A stretch of 64,000 nucleotides of DNA from Liquidambar formosana (taxonomy: Eukaryota > Streptophyta > Magnoliopsida > Saxifragales > Altingiaceae): NCBI GenBank assembly GCA_039720395.1, contig CM077832.1, positions 16,711,850 through 16,775,849 of the forward strand. The letters run 5' to 3'. Position numbers and translations under genes: made by a program. This document shows, in pieces, positions 1 to 10,888 of the stretch; position 1 is the stretch's first letter; each line of letters begins with the position of its first letter. The notes beneath the pieces were generated by a model. That model worked only from the letters and a program-made list of their open reading frames with translations, was not told the origin of the DNA and ran no database searches.

Positions 1-2284
1 GGCATCTATCTCCGGAATTCCCTACTGTTGGCGAAGGGTTGATGAAAAATAACTTGTTGATCGTTGAATAGCCTTCAGGTTTGCAGTTCTGGCCATGTTT
101 AACATGCAGAGCACTTGATAGTACTTCTTGCCTTGTAAGAGTTTTTTTAACCTATCATATATTTCTTCAAACTCATCTATTGTTTTATTTGAGCTTAGCA
201 GTGAAGTAGCACTTCAGCTGGAAGGTTCTGCAAGGCGCCAAATTTTGGAACTATTTAGCACATAATAGAAAAGGTGGAGAATGTTGTTCTGCATAAATGA
301 ATAGGAGTCTAAGTCTCAACTTGTATATATATATATCTTGGTGTGAGGAAATAAAAGAGTTGGTAGGAAGGTTTGCAAGTTAGACAAAAGCATTGTAATG
401 GCCGGTGGTAATATTATTATTGTATTTTTCTATAACTTTGCATTTTCTAAGAAGTTATCTTTAAAAAGGAATATACCCAAATATCGTCTAGTTTGATGCA
501 AATGTTTGTTTCTTTATGTTTGAACTAATAGCAAATAGATTGATTTATTTTGGTTTCATTTTCTCTTCCTAATGTCTCCTTTTTTATTTGTGGGTTTGGG
601 GGCAGGGTTTTGTAATCTTTGTGATCTCAAATCTCAGTACGCCTAGTCTTTGGTCTTTCCATTCAAATAGTAGTTTTAGGTAATGTCCTAAAAATTGTTT
701 TCACCGGTTATGGCAAGATTTGCATCTTAAATAAGAGAAAGAAAAATATACTGGAGAAGCAAAATTGTTCTATAATCGAGGATCTTCTTTCTAAATTGCT
801 CTTAACAACAATGCCCAAGAAGAGTTGCTTACCAAACTGGTCTTATGATCTCTAAGCAAATTTTATACTGAATTGTAGTGGACACTAAAGAGTAATTATT
901 CCTTGGTTACACTCAAAGACACCCTTGGAATCCTTATTGTGACTTCCTCTGGGATTGGGATAGCTGATGCCCTGATGAACCATGCGTCTTATATTAAAGG
1001 ACCTAAGCTTCAACTTCAACCACACAATAGAACTGTTTACTAATGCATATGGCTGAGATAAAATGTGGAGCACGCTGACAGGAAGACATTTCAATTTATT
1101 ATTTATTATTTATTTTGTGTCAACGACAAAGAGAAGATTTTATTAAGAAACCAACAAGGTACAAAAAGGAAGAGAAGGTGTCCTCACACAACACAAAAAA
1201 CAGACGAAAAGAAAACCACTACAAAATACAAACTGACTTCCAATCTTGCTGAATCATACATTTCAATTCTCAATGTCATATCGTTACTGAGAAAATATAT
1301 ATAGGACTGTCCAGTAGAGTAGCTTCTGACCAGAAGTCCATGTTTCCTTCGTGTCTATGTCTATTGCTCATTCTTGGTGCTTTAAGTGAATGGATAGACC
1401 GACCAAAACTAAAGCTAATTAGCCAGTTTAATAGCTGCAGGCATGAGTGTAATTATGCGGAGGGATAGTGAGGGCAGCACGACTGAATTTTGTGCAGAAA
1501 CTGGGCTGAGTGTGTTATTTGCTTGGCTGAAACAGATCAAACGAGTTGCATTACTTTATAAAGGCTGGTTGAACATATTGGAAAGGATAAGGTTGAAGCT
1601 CCTTGAATTTGCTGTTTCACTTTGTCTGTCTAATTTTAAATTGATTGGCAGTAGACATTGATTTCAGTATTGAGCCCATGGCATTGAGAATTTCATGCTA
1701 CCCCTCTCCCTTCCATCAGAGAGTACTTGCCATCTTAATAGTCCATAACTTTTGTGCATTTAGTAGTATTGTACCACCCAAAAACATGCCCATAACTTTT
1801 GTGCATCAGTCTTTTCTATCATGCTTTTCCTCGATCATGGTTCGATATTCTATTATCCTAGACGGGGAGAAACCATATCCATCCGTCCCAAACTTGGTGC
1901 ATAAACTTTATTAAGATGATTAGGGGAGGTCCTATAGAAAAAGAGCTTGATGTCAAAATGATAAAAAGCTTGACACCTCTCGCTGTTTTTACTTTTTCAA
2001 TGTGAAAAGAAAAACTAAATAAATAAATAAATAAAAGGTTGTCTTATTCAAAGCCCCAATTATGTTGCCTTGAGATTCCTAGTTTTGGTCACCATTCAGA
2101 CTACTGGCGATTTTAAAAAGATCTGCACGCACAAAAACAGAGGAAGGAAAAGCTATGAGACAATGATTGCATGCGTTCAGGGTATGCTCTACTCGTATGC
2201 ACGCCCACGCTAGTGACACGTAAACTTGCACGAGGGTTTCGACAACCACGCCATCAGTGACCTTTTTCATTTTGCGTTTGGAGT
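1..2284. other. AT-rich non-coding flank
   Basis: No gene can be supported here. Frame 3 is open from base 3 to a TAG at 69-71 and could be the last 22 codons of a plus-strand gene entering from the left, followed by AT-rich sequence with an AATAAA at about 350, but this is too short to trust. Bases 1090-1300 read, on the minus strand, like the 3' tail of a LINE (an A-rich tail that appears as the T-rich TTTATTATTTATT run near 1095, next to an AATAAA). The short ORFs here have no recognisable domain and biased, AT-driven composition. Confidence 0.5.
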
Positions 2285-2364
2285 AAGAAACTCTCGTAGA
2301 CGTATTTTATGTAGTTGGTGGAACAAGAAACTCTTGTAGACGTGTTTTATATATAGTTTAGTGG
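2285..2364. repeat. 40-bp tandem duplication
   Basis: The segment beginning AAGAAACTCTCGTAGACG at 2285 is followed 40 bp later (2325) by a near copy, AAGAAACTCTTGTAGACG, and the following TTTTAT..TAG stretch also matches. Two copies only. It overlaps no gene. Confidence 0.7.
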
Positions 2365-2618
2365 AGAATTATATGTGATGAGGATAGACACCTCTACCAA
2401 ACTGAGATCCAAGCATGAAATAATGCTCACATAATTTACTATATGACGTAGATGATATCTTCTATATTTGAAGTCAACGCATAATACTAGTAAAATTAAT
2501 GTTTGACCTAGTAGGGAAAAAATGAAAAATATATCTGTCTTAAACAATCTCCCAAATGTAGCTCCTTACCAGTCTTACAAGTACTCTCTCTTTGGATTTT
2601 TATATTTATTTTTATTTA

Positions 2619-2847
2619 GGTCCTCTTTAGTTTGTCTAATTTTAAATTAAACAATTCAAGAAATTATGTATAGTATTAAAGGCATAAATCCATCACATGA
2701 AATGTCACTATTTAGAATTTTCACTTTTATTTGTGACTGATGATTATCATATTTTGAATTTCTCGATCCAACATGATAGATTATACCTTCAATATGATGT
2801 AAAATTTATTAAATTGTTTAATTTCAAATTGGATGCCCAAACAGGCC
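2619..2847. mobile_element. Tourist-like MITE, degenerate
   Basis: The ends form an imperfect terminal inverted repeat of about 35 bp. The left end starts GGTCCTCTTTAGTTTG and the reverse complement of the right end starts GGCCTGTTTGGGCATCC; both continue into AAATTAAACAATT. TTTA lies directly outside each end. The 229-bp size, AT-rich centre and GGCCTGTTTGG terminus fit PIF/Harbinger (Tourist) MITEs, which normally duplicate TTA. No coding capacity is present. The family assignment is an inference from the terminus. Confidence 0.5.
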
Positions 2848-3952
2848 TTTAACTTTTTTTCTTTTTCAACAAGGGTATCTAGACAGATTAATTCCTCATG
2901 GTACATAAAACTACCCACTTTGCATCCGTTAACACCCAAAATAAACTCGAATGGTTGCTCACCTTAACAAAGAGTGAGTAATTGAATTCAGAACCTTTTT
3001 CTTAGGTTGTTTCAAGAGCTACTACTGTACCATCTCTTAATATTATTTTTATTTTAAATGGATGCACATAAAAATGTTGCGATGTTAGAACTTTGAAATA
3101 TATCCACGCCCTATGGTTCTCTGGAGAATCTTCGTGGGGATCCAATCCTGTTTGAATTTTTGTTTGAAGAATTTGGACCCAAATATTGAGATTTAAATTA
3201 TTTATGAACTGGATTACTAGATATGATGTCAAGCAACTCCCCTTACAGAGAGACGAAGCTCCTAACCTCCTGTAAGGCTGTAAGAGTGTCTTTTTCTCTT
3301 GTAATAAAAATAAGGATAAATTACAAGAAATTTTCTTAATTTATGTTTAATTTTATTTTACATAACCCCTAAAGAAAAAGAAATGATATACATTGGAAGC
3401 TAAACAAGAGGATTGATTGAAATAGAAAGAGGAGATAATGAGGCTGTGTGTGTGACAGAAATGGGGATGGATTTCCTTTTTATTATTTATTTTTTGGAGC
3501 TTATAATTAAAAAATTACTATATTTCTCTCATGCTCTCAATATCACTTGTTTCAATAGTATTTTTTCACCCCATTTGAATTCAAATTTTCACTCCGAAAT
3601 CTAACCATGGGGATATTAAAATGATTTTTTCTTTAAAAATGTTATATGAGAAAGGGCTAAACTTCTTCTTTATCATTTACCTTAAAAAGGATTTTTTGAG
3701 AGAGAGAGAGAGAGAGAGGCATGAATCGTGCCATGATGCCGTTATATGACGGCCAGAAAAGCACCAGCTTCAACAAACACCTGCCCCGAACGCAGCATCA
3801 ACTACCACCTGGACCCACTTTAGGTATGACTCTATAAAAATTAAAAAATTACCACAGTCAACACACCCCTACAAAGAGCCGCACAAGGCTCAACCAATTT
3901 CAGACATTACTCTCTCTATGGTGTGTAATATATATATATATCTATCTATATA
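2848..3952. other. AT-rich non-coding stretch with (GA)n
   Basis: No gene is visible. The stretch includes a short simple repeat of about ten GA units at 3698-3719 and an AT-repeat tract at about 3928-3955 that runs into the left arm of the foldback at 3953. ORFs up to 63 codons carry no motif. Confidence 0.5.
3698..3719. repeat. (GA)n microsatellite
   Basis: About ten uninterrupted GA units follow a short T run. Confidence 0.9.
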
Positions 3953-4112
3953 TAAAGCTTTGATTATGTATGGGATATTCCATATATCCCATTAAATCAC
4001 AATCGTCTGTAAATGATGCACGCGCATATGTGAATATGCGCGTGTCGCTCACGGACGACCGTAATTTAATGGAATACTCCGGAATATCCCATACAAGATC
4101 AATCTTCTCTAT
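3953..4112. repeat. Foldback, about 160 nt, MITE or MIRNA-like hairpin
   Basis: The sequence folds on itself about a centre near 4031. The apex is GCGCATAT (4022-4029), loop GTGA, ATATGCGC (4034-4041). The outer arms pair GTATGGGATATTCC (from 3968) with GGAATATCCCATAC (to 4094), and pairing resumes farther out between about 3953-3967 and 4095-4112. Internal mismatches and a few bulged bases interrupt the stem. The length and near-complete pairing suit a small foldback MITE or a young miRNA-type precursor; nothing in the sequence decides between them. AT repeats at both ends hide any target duplication. Confidence 0.7.
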
Positions 4113-4619
4113 ACATATATATACAAAATATATATAATATATATACATTCAAGGATCTTCTTTCGAACAAGAATATTGATGATGAAAACAATGCTTGGGA
4201 AATGTAAATGCTTCATTTACCGAATGGAATGCATAGATTTGCTGTCCAATGGAAATCAGAATTTCGGGTTTTATAGTATTTGTGGTCGCGGGAGTGCGCG
4301 ATTGTGTCTGAGGGTACCTTTTTAAGTGTTAGATCTTTTTATTTTTTTAGTTTTTCGAAGCTAAATGATAGGAGAACACACATTCATATAAAGACTTGAA
4401 AACAAATACTTCTATAAATCTTACACTCTAATTAGAATGAGACGTACCGTTATACTAAAAAACCATTGATTTGGTTTTTTTTTTTTTGTTTTTTTTGAAA
4501 TCAGGCCTATTAGCATGTGGTTGTATCCACTTTTTAAATTTGTTTAGGAAATTGGTTTCATGATCTATTGGAAATACACTTACGAATTTCTAGTGATTTA
4601 GTGGCACAATAAGAATATG
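4113..4619. other. Non-coding spacer
   Basis: Nothing recognisable beyond AT-rich sequence and a T run near 4470-4495. Confidence 0.5.
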
Positions 4620-4632
4620 TACAAATAACAAT

Positions 4633-5293
4633 GTCCATCCGACTCAAGTGATAAATAGAGCTTATGTTTTATTTAATGAAATATGTCTGGATAAGGTTCT
4701 AACTAAAGACAAAAAGAAAATGTGCAGGTACTTTTGTTGGGAAGCTCTACTTTTAGGGTTGGTGAAATTGAATTTTGATGGCTCAAAGAAATATTCCAAA
4801 AAATTTGCAGCAGGTGGCTTTGTGATCATAAATGAGGAAGGAAAGCTTATTATAGCTTCAACATTTAACTTGTTTAATGCCTCAGTCTTAGTTGCAAAAT
4901 GTATAGCTCTTCGGAATGACTTATATCAAGCTTGGAAGAAAGGATTTAACATGGTCCAAGTTGAAGGTGATTCGCAAATTATCATACGGATTTGTCAAAA
5001 GAATTATCAATATCCTTGGAGTTTGCAGATACTCATTCAAGATATTTGGAACATAATAAGAAACTTTGATGAGATTAGGTTTAGACATGTATTTAAAAAA
5101 GCAAATAGAACAGCTGATTATATGACAAGTTTAGGACACTTTCGCGATTCATGTCATGTTTGGGATAATACATTTCTTAAAACTCTTAGGAATATTTGTA
5201 TGGAAGATAGATATATATGGTGTAGTTTTTTCTCGTTGCACTCATTAATTTAATCAATAATATTTCTTTTTCTATATATAAAAAAAAAAAAAA
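4633..5293 (+). mobile_element. 5'-truncated LINE (non-LTR retrotransposon)
   Basis: The insertion is bounded by an exact 13-bp target duplication, TACAAATAACAAT, at 4620-4632 and 5294-5306. It ends in an A run directly before the right duplicate (a poly(A) tail), and the reading frame is already open at its first base. These are hallmarks of target-primed reverse transcription that stopped early. Only the C-terminal RNase H part of the LINE polyprotein was copied (661 bp of an element normally several kilobases long). Confidence 0.9.
4648..5253 (+). pseudogene. LINE RNase H domain fragment
   Basis: The 201-codon frame is a plant LINE-type RNase H (RVT_3 family). It would degrade the RNA strand of the RNA-DNA hybrid during retrotransposition. 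Visible blocks in order are KLNFDGS (first catalytic Asp), AAGGFVI, a VAKCIAL block, VEGDSQ (third catalytic Asp) and HVFKKANRTAD (last Asp). In the AKC block the usual catalytic Glu (AEC) is Lys, a single G-to-A type change, so the domain is probably inactive although the frame is intact. The frame begins with GTG and is in fact open back to the insertion junction at 4633, so this is a truncated product with no start of its own. It ends in TAA shortly before the poly(A) tail. Confidence 0.85.
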
Positions 5294-5306
5294 TACAAAT
5301 AACAAT

Positions 5307-5637
5307 AATCATCAGACAATATATTCATGAGAATATTAGAGTTTAGGATAACTTGTGTTATCTGGATTGAGACGAACTAGAAGGTGCTTTCCTTAGAGAA
5401 AATCACATTTCTGTATCGGGTTGTGTGACCCTCCACTCCCAAGAAGCTAAGATATAGCATTAATCTGTCAAGAATCTTGTGTATAGCTAGGGCTCTTTCC
5501 ATGAACATCATATCGATCATACTCTCAAATTACGCAAAATATTACTCACAAAATTAATCCCTCTGTTCCTTAAAGATTGTCACTATTTCCATTTGAGCAA
5601 TTTTAGAATTTGTATCAATAAAAAAATCAATGACTCA
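5307..5637. other. Non-coding spacer
   Basis: AT-rich sequence between the LINE and the hAT-type MITE; no gene or repeat recognised. Confidence 0.5.
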
Positions 5638-5645
5638 ATTTTAAT

Positions 5646-6214
5646 TAGGGCTGCAACTTGGGCAGGTTGAGAAATCATCCCAAATTCAACCCTAAATATG
5701 AAACCCTCAACCCAATCCTAGCCCAACTTGTTCCTCGGGTTGAGGTTCCTTAACCCATGCTCAACCCATATATGTCCGAGTTGGGCAGACTCAGGTTGGG
5801 TACAGGTTACACGAGTTAAACGGGGTGAGATCAAGTTGAACGAGTTTAGACTGGTTGAATAGATTGGCCTGTTTGTTTTTTATTTTTTTATTTTTCAGAG
5901 AATATTCTTTACAAAAAAAAAAAAAAAAAAAAGACAACAGAAGAAGAAGAAATCACTTGAATCAAAGTGCATTATTACAAATGCACACAAACCTCTATAT
6001 TCAATATATTAAAAATATATATATTATATAGGTCGAGTTCAGGTTGGGTTTGGGTTGCTTGACCCCTCTGTCTAAGCCCAACCCGAATTGAAATCGAGTT
6101 AAGATTTTTTAACCCAATCCCAATCCACTGTATGGAAAACTATTACCCTAGCTTGTCCAACGATCGAGTTGAGTTTGGGTTAGGTGGGCTCAACCCACCT
6201 AAGTTGCAGTCCTA
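5646..6214. mobile_element. hAT-type MITE
   Basis: The termini are TAGGGCTGCAACTTGGGC and, on the opposite strand, TAGGACTGCAACTTAGGT, an inverted repeat of about 25 bp with few mismatches. The exact 8-bp direct repeat ATTTTAAT flanks it (5638-5645 and 6215-6222), the duplication length of hAT transposons. Inside, GGGTTG/CAACCC motifs recur many times near both ends, like the subterminal transposase-binding repeats of hAT elements. It has no coding capacity and would depend on a transposase made elsewhere. An A run of about 20 bases and an AT-rich stretch fill the centre. Confidence 0.85.
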
Positions 6215-6222
6215 ATTTTAAT

Positions 6223-6930
6223 TGATCTCCCAAAATACCCTTTCCTATTGTATAAATTACACAAAAAAATATAGTAACCCTTTTCTACTGTTGGTAAAAT
6301 TTGAGTAGTAAAATAAATTGGTGGGTGGGTATGCATTAAATGCACTTTTTTAAAAACCGTGTTTTTTCAAAAGGGGACAGCTTAGTGATCATCTTGGAGT
6401 TTTGAAAATTATAATTTTGTAGAGCGTCTCAACCTTAGCGTAGATTGGCAATTTAAACATTGAGGGAGGTGGGGGTGGGGGTGCGGTGAAGGTGAGGGTT
6501 GGGTTGGACAGGTTTAATCCATTTCTCATCACTAGTACAAACATAGCTGAAACATATTAAGCGGAAGCAAGAATATATTTAACCACATAATACAAAAATT
6601 TTATAAGAAAAACACAAATGTGGGGACTCCAATTAGTGTTTGAACAAGACTAGTCAATAACATTAAACGACGAGTCTTTTGGGAGTCTACAAAATCAACA
6701 GTTGTTTAAACAAATCCGAATTGATTGATTTATTTATTTTTTATAATAGATATTAAGAGGTTTCAGATGTTTTGTACCAAACTAATCCCCATGGGCACAT
6801 GCAGTCCCCTGTCCTACATGCATTGGGAAATTATAGGACAAAGTTCATAGGGGAGGTGTTGAGGGGGAGTGGTGAGAGTTGAATCCAAGAAATCGCACAT
6901 TTTAATAGGGTGGAAGTCTTGGAACCTTGT
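6223..6930. other. Non-coding spacer with a G-rich patch
   Basis: No gene is seen. Bases 6462-6510 are unusually G-rich (several GGG to GGGGG runs) in an AT-rich background. The last five bases, CTTGT (6926-6930), form the left member of the probable target duplication of element A. Confidence 0.5.
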
Positions 6931-7581
6931 TATAGACACCCCATTTTGTCCTTATATTTGATGATAAGTTCCCGATGATGAGGTCCGTGATGTTTATTGT
7001 CAACCTCGATCTCTTTTCTGTGAGCAAAGCAAGCAATTGGGTTAAGTGCATATATATGTGTGTGTGTATGTATATAAGACTAATTGGGTAGAGTTCTCCT
7101 TATGCACCCTTCTCACACTTCTTACTATTTTCATTTATCCCTCATTCATTTCAACTCATTTCCTCTAAATTGCGTTCATTGTTTCCAACCAAAGCCTTCT
7201 TTATATAGGCTCACATTTACCAAACATTTGAAGTGGTAATGAATTCATTTCCTATTTACCAAGTGGTGTATCCATCATTTATTACAAGTGATTCATCCAC
7301 CATTTATGTTAAGTGATAAAAATCTGATGCTGCTTTGCTTCAAAATGACTGTCAACTTCACTTCTTCTGGCTGTCAACTTATGTCAGGTTGACTGGTAAC
7401 TTCACTGTTTCAACAACAATTATTCTTTTTAAGTGAGAAACCTACTCCAAGAAAGGATAGAAGTGAGGAATGGTGGGAAAATTAGGTAAATAGGAGATGT
7501 GTAGGATGGCAAAAATAAATGAAGTGGGGAATGGTGGGGAGAAATTAGGTAAGTGAATAAGCTTGCACTTTGATTCTTCCC

Positions 7582-7588
7582 TATAAAT
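7582..7588 (+). promoter_or_regulatory. TATA box of element A 5' LTR
   Basis: TATAAAT lies in the CTATAAATGG context expected of an LTR promoter. The matching region is deleted from the 3' LTR but present in the related solo LTR at 29886-29893 (reverse). Confidence 0.6.
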
Positions 7589-8122
7589 GGCAAGAGCTTG
7601 AGAGAGTTCAAGGAGACCAAAAAATTAGAGGGTTAGGAGGGAATGTTGAAGTTCTGAGAGAAAATACAGAGAAAGAGAGACTTGGGGAGGAAAGTTCTTG
7701 TAAGGAAAATACTAAAAAAGAGAGAAGTTGCATTGAGAGAAAATAAAAGAGATATGACATGTAAGGAAGGGAAATAGCGTGCTTGGCTCAATGGAAGGGA
7801 TGCTGCCAGATTGACAGTGGACCTGAGGGACGGTTTAAACACCAACTAATTCATTTGCCAAAGGTATGAATTTATATTTGATAGTAGAATTGTATAAATT
7901 ATATTAATTGTTTATTTGATTAATATGTCATTTGTGTGTGTTTTAATTATTGCATGATATATGAGTGACCCAAATTAAATTAAAATACTAAACATTGTCA
8001 ATGAATACAAAATGAGGGCTAGTTCATTACTAGGTATTGTTGGGTGACTAACACCTTCCTAACATGTACCCTAGCTCCGAACCTTTCTCTGGTCAACAAA
8101 ATTGGTCCTGGACCCTTCCAAG

Positions 8123-8132
8123 TGGCGACTCT
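8123..8132 (+). other. Primer-site-like motif inside LTR
   Basis: TGGCGACTCT matches the first ten bases expected of this element's own primer site (8234), apart from a G-to-A change in the latter. Equivalent motifs occur in the other Tat-type LTRs of the window. Confidence 0.6.
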
Positions 8133-8233
8133 TATCCATGTGCTAATCCTACGGGGTTAGCATCACCATCAGAAGCAGAAGCAGGTAAATATAGGTAAAA
8201 AAGAGCACGTAGTGAAAATTGGTGCGCTCACAG

Positions 8234-8252
8234 TAGCGACTCTGTTGGGGAC
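8234..8252 (+). other. Primer binding site, tRNA-Arg type
   Basis: TAGCGACTCTGTTGGGGAC begins one base after the LTR. Plant tRNA-Arg 3' ends end in a CGACTCCGCTGGGG-like complement, and TGG pairs with the tRNA CCA. The second base has changed from G to A. Tat/Ogre elements are known to use tRNA-Arg type primers. Confidence 0.6.
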
Positions 8253-9284
8253 TAAAGAGCTTAACTTCAAAGTATTCATTGACCATAATTAGTATTTTGC
8301 TTTAATTTGGAAAACCAAAAAAAAAATTATAAATTAAAATTTGTTTTTACAATAAAAAAAAATTGCACACACACACAATGGCTTGTGTCCACACCCCGAT
8401 AGCAGTTTGGTGAGGGTTTTCGGATTCCATTTGATCCTATGGGCAATCTACAACCTACACCATCAACCCACAGCTTGCGCTACTAGCCTGTAATAAGCTT
8501 GTGAGTACGTTAACGAATTGCTCTCGGGCATCCTAGCTTGGGTAACCCATTGAAAGTCGAGGATATAAGGAGACCCTTGATTTGAACTGCACGTTAAAAC
8601 ATGGGTAAATTTACTTTTTCTATATAATCCTATGTGAATGTGTGACATGCATCATTTTGTTTTTATTATTAGGATACGGGTATGGGATGAGGCCCAATAT
8701 TGTTTAAAGTCTTTGGGGTAAGGCCCAATCAAAAGGTTAATCTTGCAAATGGTTTAAACCTGTAAAAAAATTAGGAGTCCACTATGTGAAACTAATTAGA
8801 AGATTACTGTTCATGGCTGTTGGAAGTCCATTGTTTATGTCCACTGTTCCTAACCATTGGGGGTGTATTGTTCCCAGTCGTTGGGGGGGAGGGGGTTTGT
8901 TCTATAAATGTCCATTATTGTATCTCTTAGGTCCACATCTCTGTAACCATGGTTTTTTCTGAGTGTTTCATGTCTGTCTTCTTGTACTTCATTCTCATTC
9001 TCTAAGTGGTCAATTTCTATGTACAGGAAAGAGTTCCAAACATAGTGAAGATTCCAGTTTTGGCATTTCTGGCAATCTTGCCCATGATGATGTATTTCTT
9101 CTATTCTTAGATTTTTAGGAGTCTGTTTTCATGTGATATATTTTGTACTTCTAATGGGTTATACTAAGTGAAGTTTCAAGTTTGTATTCTAGTAAGCTTA
9201 TGTGAAAAAATGGTAGTCTTGATTTGTGTTCATCAACTCACCCTTTGTACTCTAGTTAAGAAAAAAGAGTTATTACCATTAAAT
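8253..9284 (+). other. Element A leader (non-coding)
   Basis: Non-coding internal sequence between the primer site and the antisense ORF, with no domain recognised. A further non-coding stretch of about 1 kb (9895-10888) separates the antisense ORF from gag. Confidence 0.5.
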
Positions 9285-9894
9285 TCACAAAGGCAAAAAA
9301 AAAAAAAAAAAAAAATAAATAAATAAAAATAAAACACAAGAAGAGTCATTTTGAGTAGAACTAGAGGAATCAGCTAGAGGTTGTCTTTGGGGGCTGTCCA
9401 GAATTCTTTCTTGTTCAATAAATTGATCCCTAAGCCTTTCCAATGCCTCGACCTTTGGCACGAGTTTATCAGAATAGGAGTCCACTATCCTTTGTAATTC
9501 TCTATTCTCTTCTCTCAAAACTCTCATACTTCAATAGGCTTTATTGAGTAACCCTTGAAGGTGGGTGACTTGGTTACATAGACCTTGAACTTCCACAGTT
9601 CTGGTGTGTAAACGCCGAGCCATACTGGAGGTAACTGTTGTGGCCTGAGCACTGAGGGCCATGAAGTCTCTTATTATGTCCAAGTCGGACCATCCACCTA
9701 GTATTCTCTCATTACGAGGAGTGATGAGTCCTTCAACTACCGCTATTACATTTGCAAAGTTGTATATCACAGAGTCCTCAACGGTAAGGGGTTGATTTTG
9801 GATGTTTAGAAACATTTGGGTGCCAGACTTCTGGTTGTGCTTCTGGCGTTATGTTTAGGTCAGGGCGATTTTGTGAAGTAGAAGAAGAGGCCAT
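9285..9894 (-). pseudogene. Antisense coiled-coil ORF of element A, broken
   Basis: On the strand opposite gag, an ATG at 9894 (Met-Ala-Ser-Ser-Ser...) opens a frame of about 200 codons. It is broken by a frameshift between about 9850 and 9815 and by an in-frame TGA at 9531-9533; the frame continues without change to 9285. The middle and end (for example VQGLCNQVTHLQGLL and LREENRELQRIVDSY) have coiled-coil heptads. The C-terminal part runs into a homopolymer tract (about 9296-9318), so the true end may lie earlier. No catalytic domain is seen and I do not recognise the product. Antisense extra ORFs are known in Tat-lineage elements, but element B carries its antisense genes after pol, not before gag. 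Whether this ORF was expressed is unknown. Confidence 0.6.
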
Positions 9895-10888
9895 CAGTTT
9901 GTAAGAGAGAGATTTAGAGGAGGTGAGTTTTCTAAGGGTTAAAATGTTGGAGAAGAGTGTTTGAACACCTACAATCCAACTCTAGTTTTTAAGAAAAACT
10001 ACCCTCACATGAGTCAAGAGCAGATTTTGATAACCAAAGCGCTATTACGGATCCGATGCGATTTAGGATTAATTAATTCTCTTGAGATCTGTAATGGTCG
10101 GTTTGTACTATTACTTTGTTGACAAATTGGGTAGCCTCAATTGCGCAGACTATTAGTTACAGTATCTGTGTCAGTAAGCAATCAATGGTCTTAAGTGGTC
10201 GGGTGAGAGAGTAGGGTTCTGAGTTTGAGCCTAAAAGCTTTGATGTACCAAGTCTTGGGTGCCCATGTGAATGGGTTAGGCGTTATTGGGCCACTAGCCC
10301 AATACTCATCTATTAATAGGATTGAGGAACCCAAGTGGATTAAATTTTTTTGATAGGTTTAAAGCTTATTGTAAGATTAAAACAAGTAATTGGGCTTTAA
10401 AACAAAGAGCTTAAACAATGGTGTGGCCTACTATGAAACAACCAACCCACTCGACATATGAATTTTGATTTAACCATAGGAGTTGATTTGGGTAATAAAC
10501 TTGAAGCTCAATGTCATTTGAATTTAAGCCCTATTAGTGTGAAAATTGTACATAAGATGTGTAATGGACCCAAGCCCAAAAAAAGAAAAAAAAAATGATG
10601 AATGGGCTTAAATCCAGTTGAGAGTAGGATGTGTACATTGTAAAGGGCTTAAATTCACAATGATACTGGGCTTTTCTGATCTATCTTATGCAAACTTTCT
10701 GAAGAATTAGTGAACATGATGAAAGTATGCATAAGATCGATAAGTTCTTAAAATATTACTTACATTAGGGTGGAACCTAAACAATTTTCGACTGGCAAAA
10801 CACAATTGGTCGCTCAATAAAGTCATAAAACCTCAATACTGCTTGGGTTAGATCACCAACAACAAACAGATTAAGGAAGAATAAGACT

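Larger units (their letters stand above)
6931..8232 (+). repeat. 5' LTR of element A
   Basis: A 1302-bp LTR homologous to 22518-23419 (direct) and 29255-30584 (reverse). It begins TATAGACACC where the 3' copy has TGTAGACACC, so the canonical TG has decayed, and it ends GCGCTCACA. It holds a TATA box at 7582 and a primer-site-like TGGCGACTCT at 8123-8132. Confidence 0.9.

Noticed and set aside
3942..4148. Minus-strand ORF of 68 codons
   Set aside because: Lies across the foldback; codons simply mirror the arms.
6462..6510. Possible G-quadruplex
   Set aside because: Only three close runs of at least three G; the fourth run is 14 bases away. Too weak to claim.
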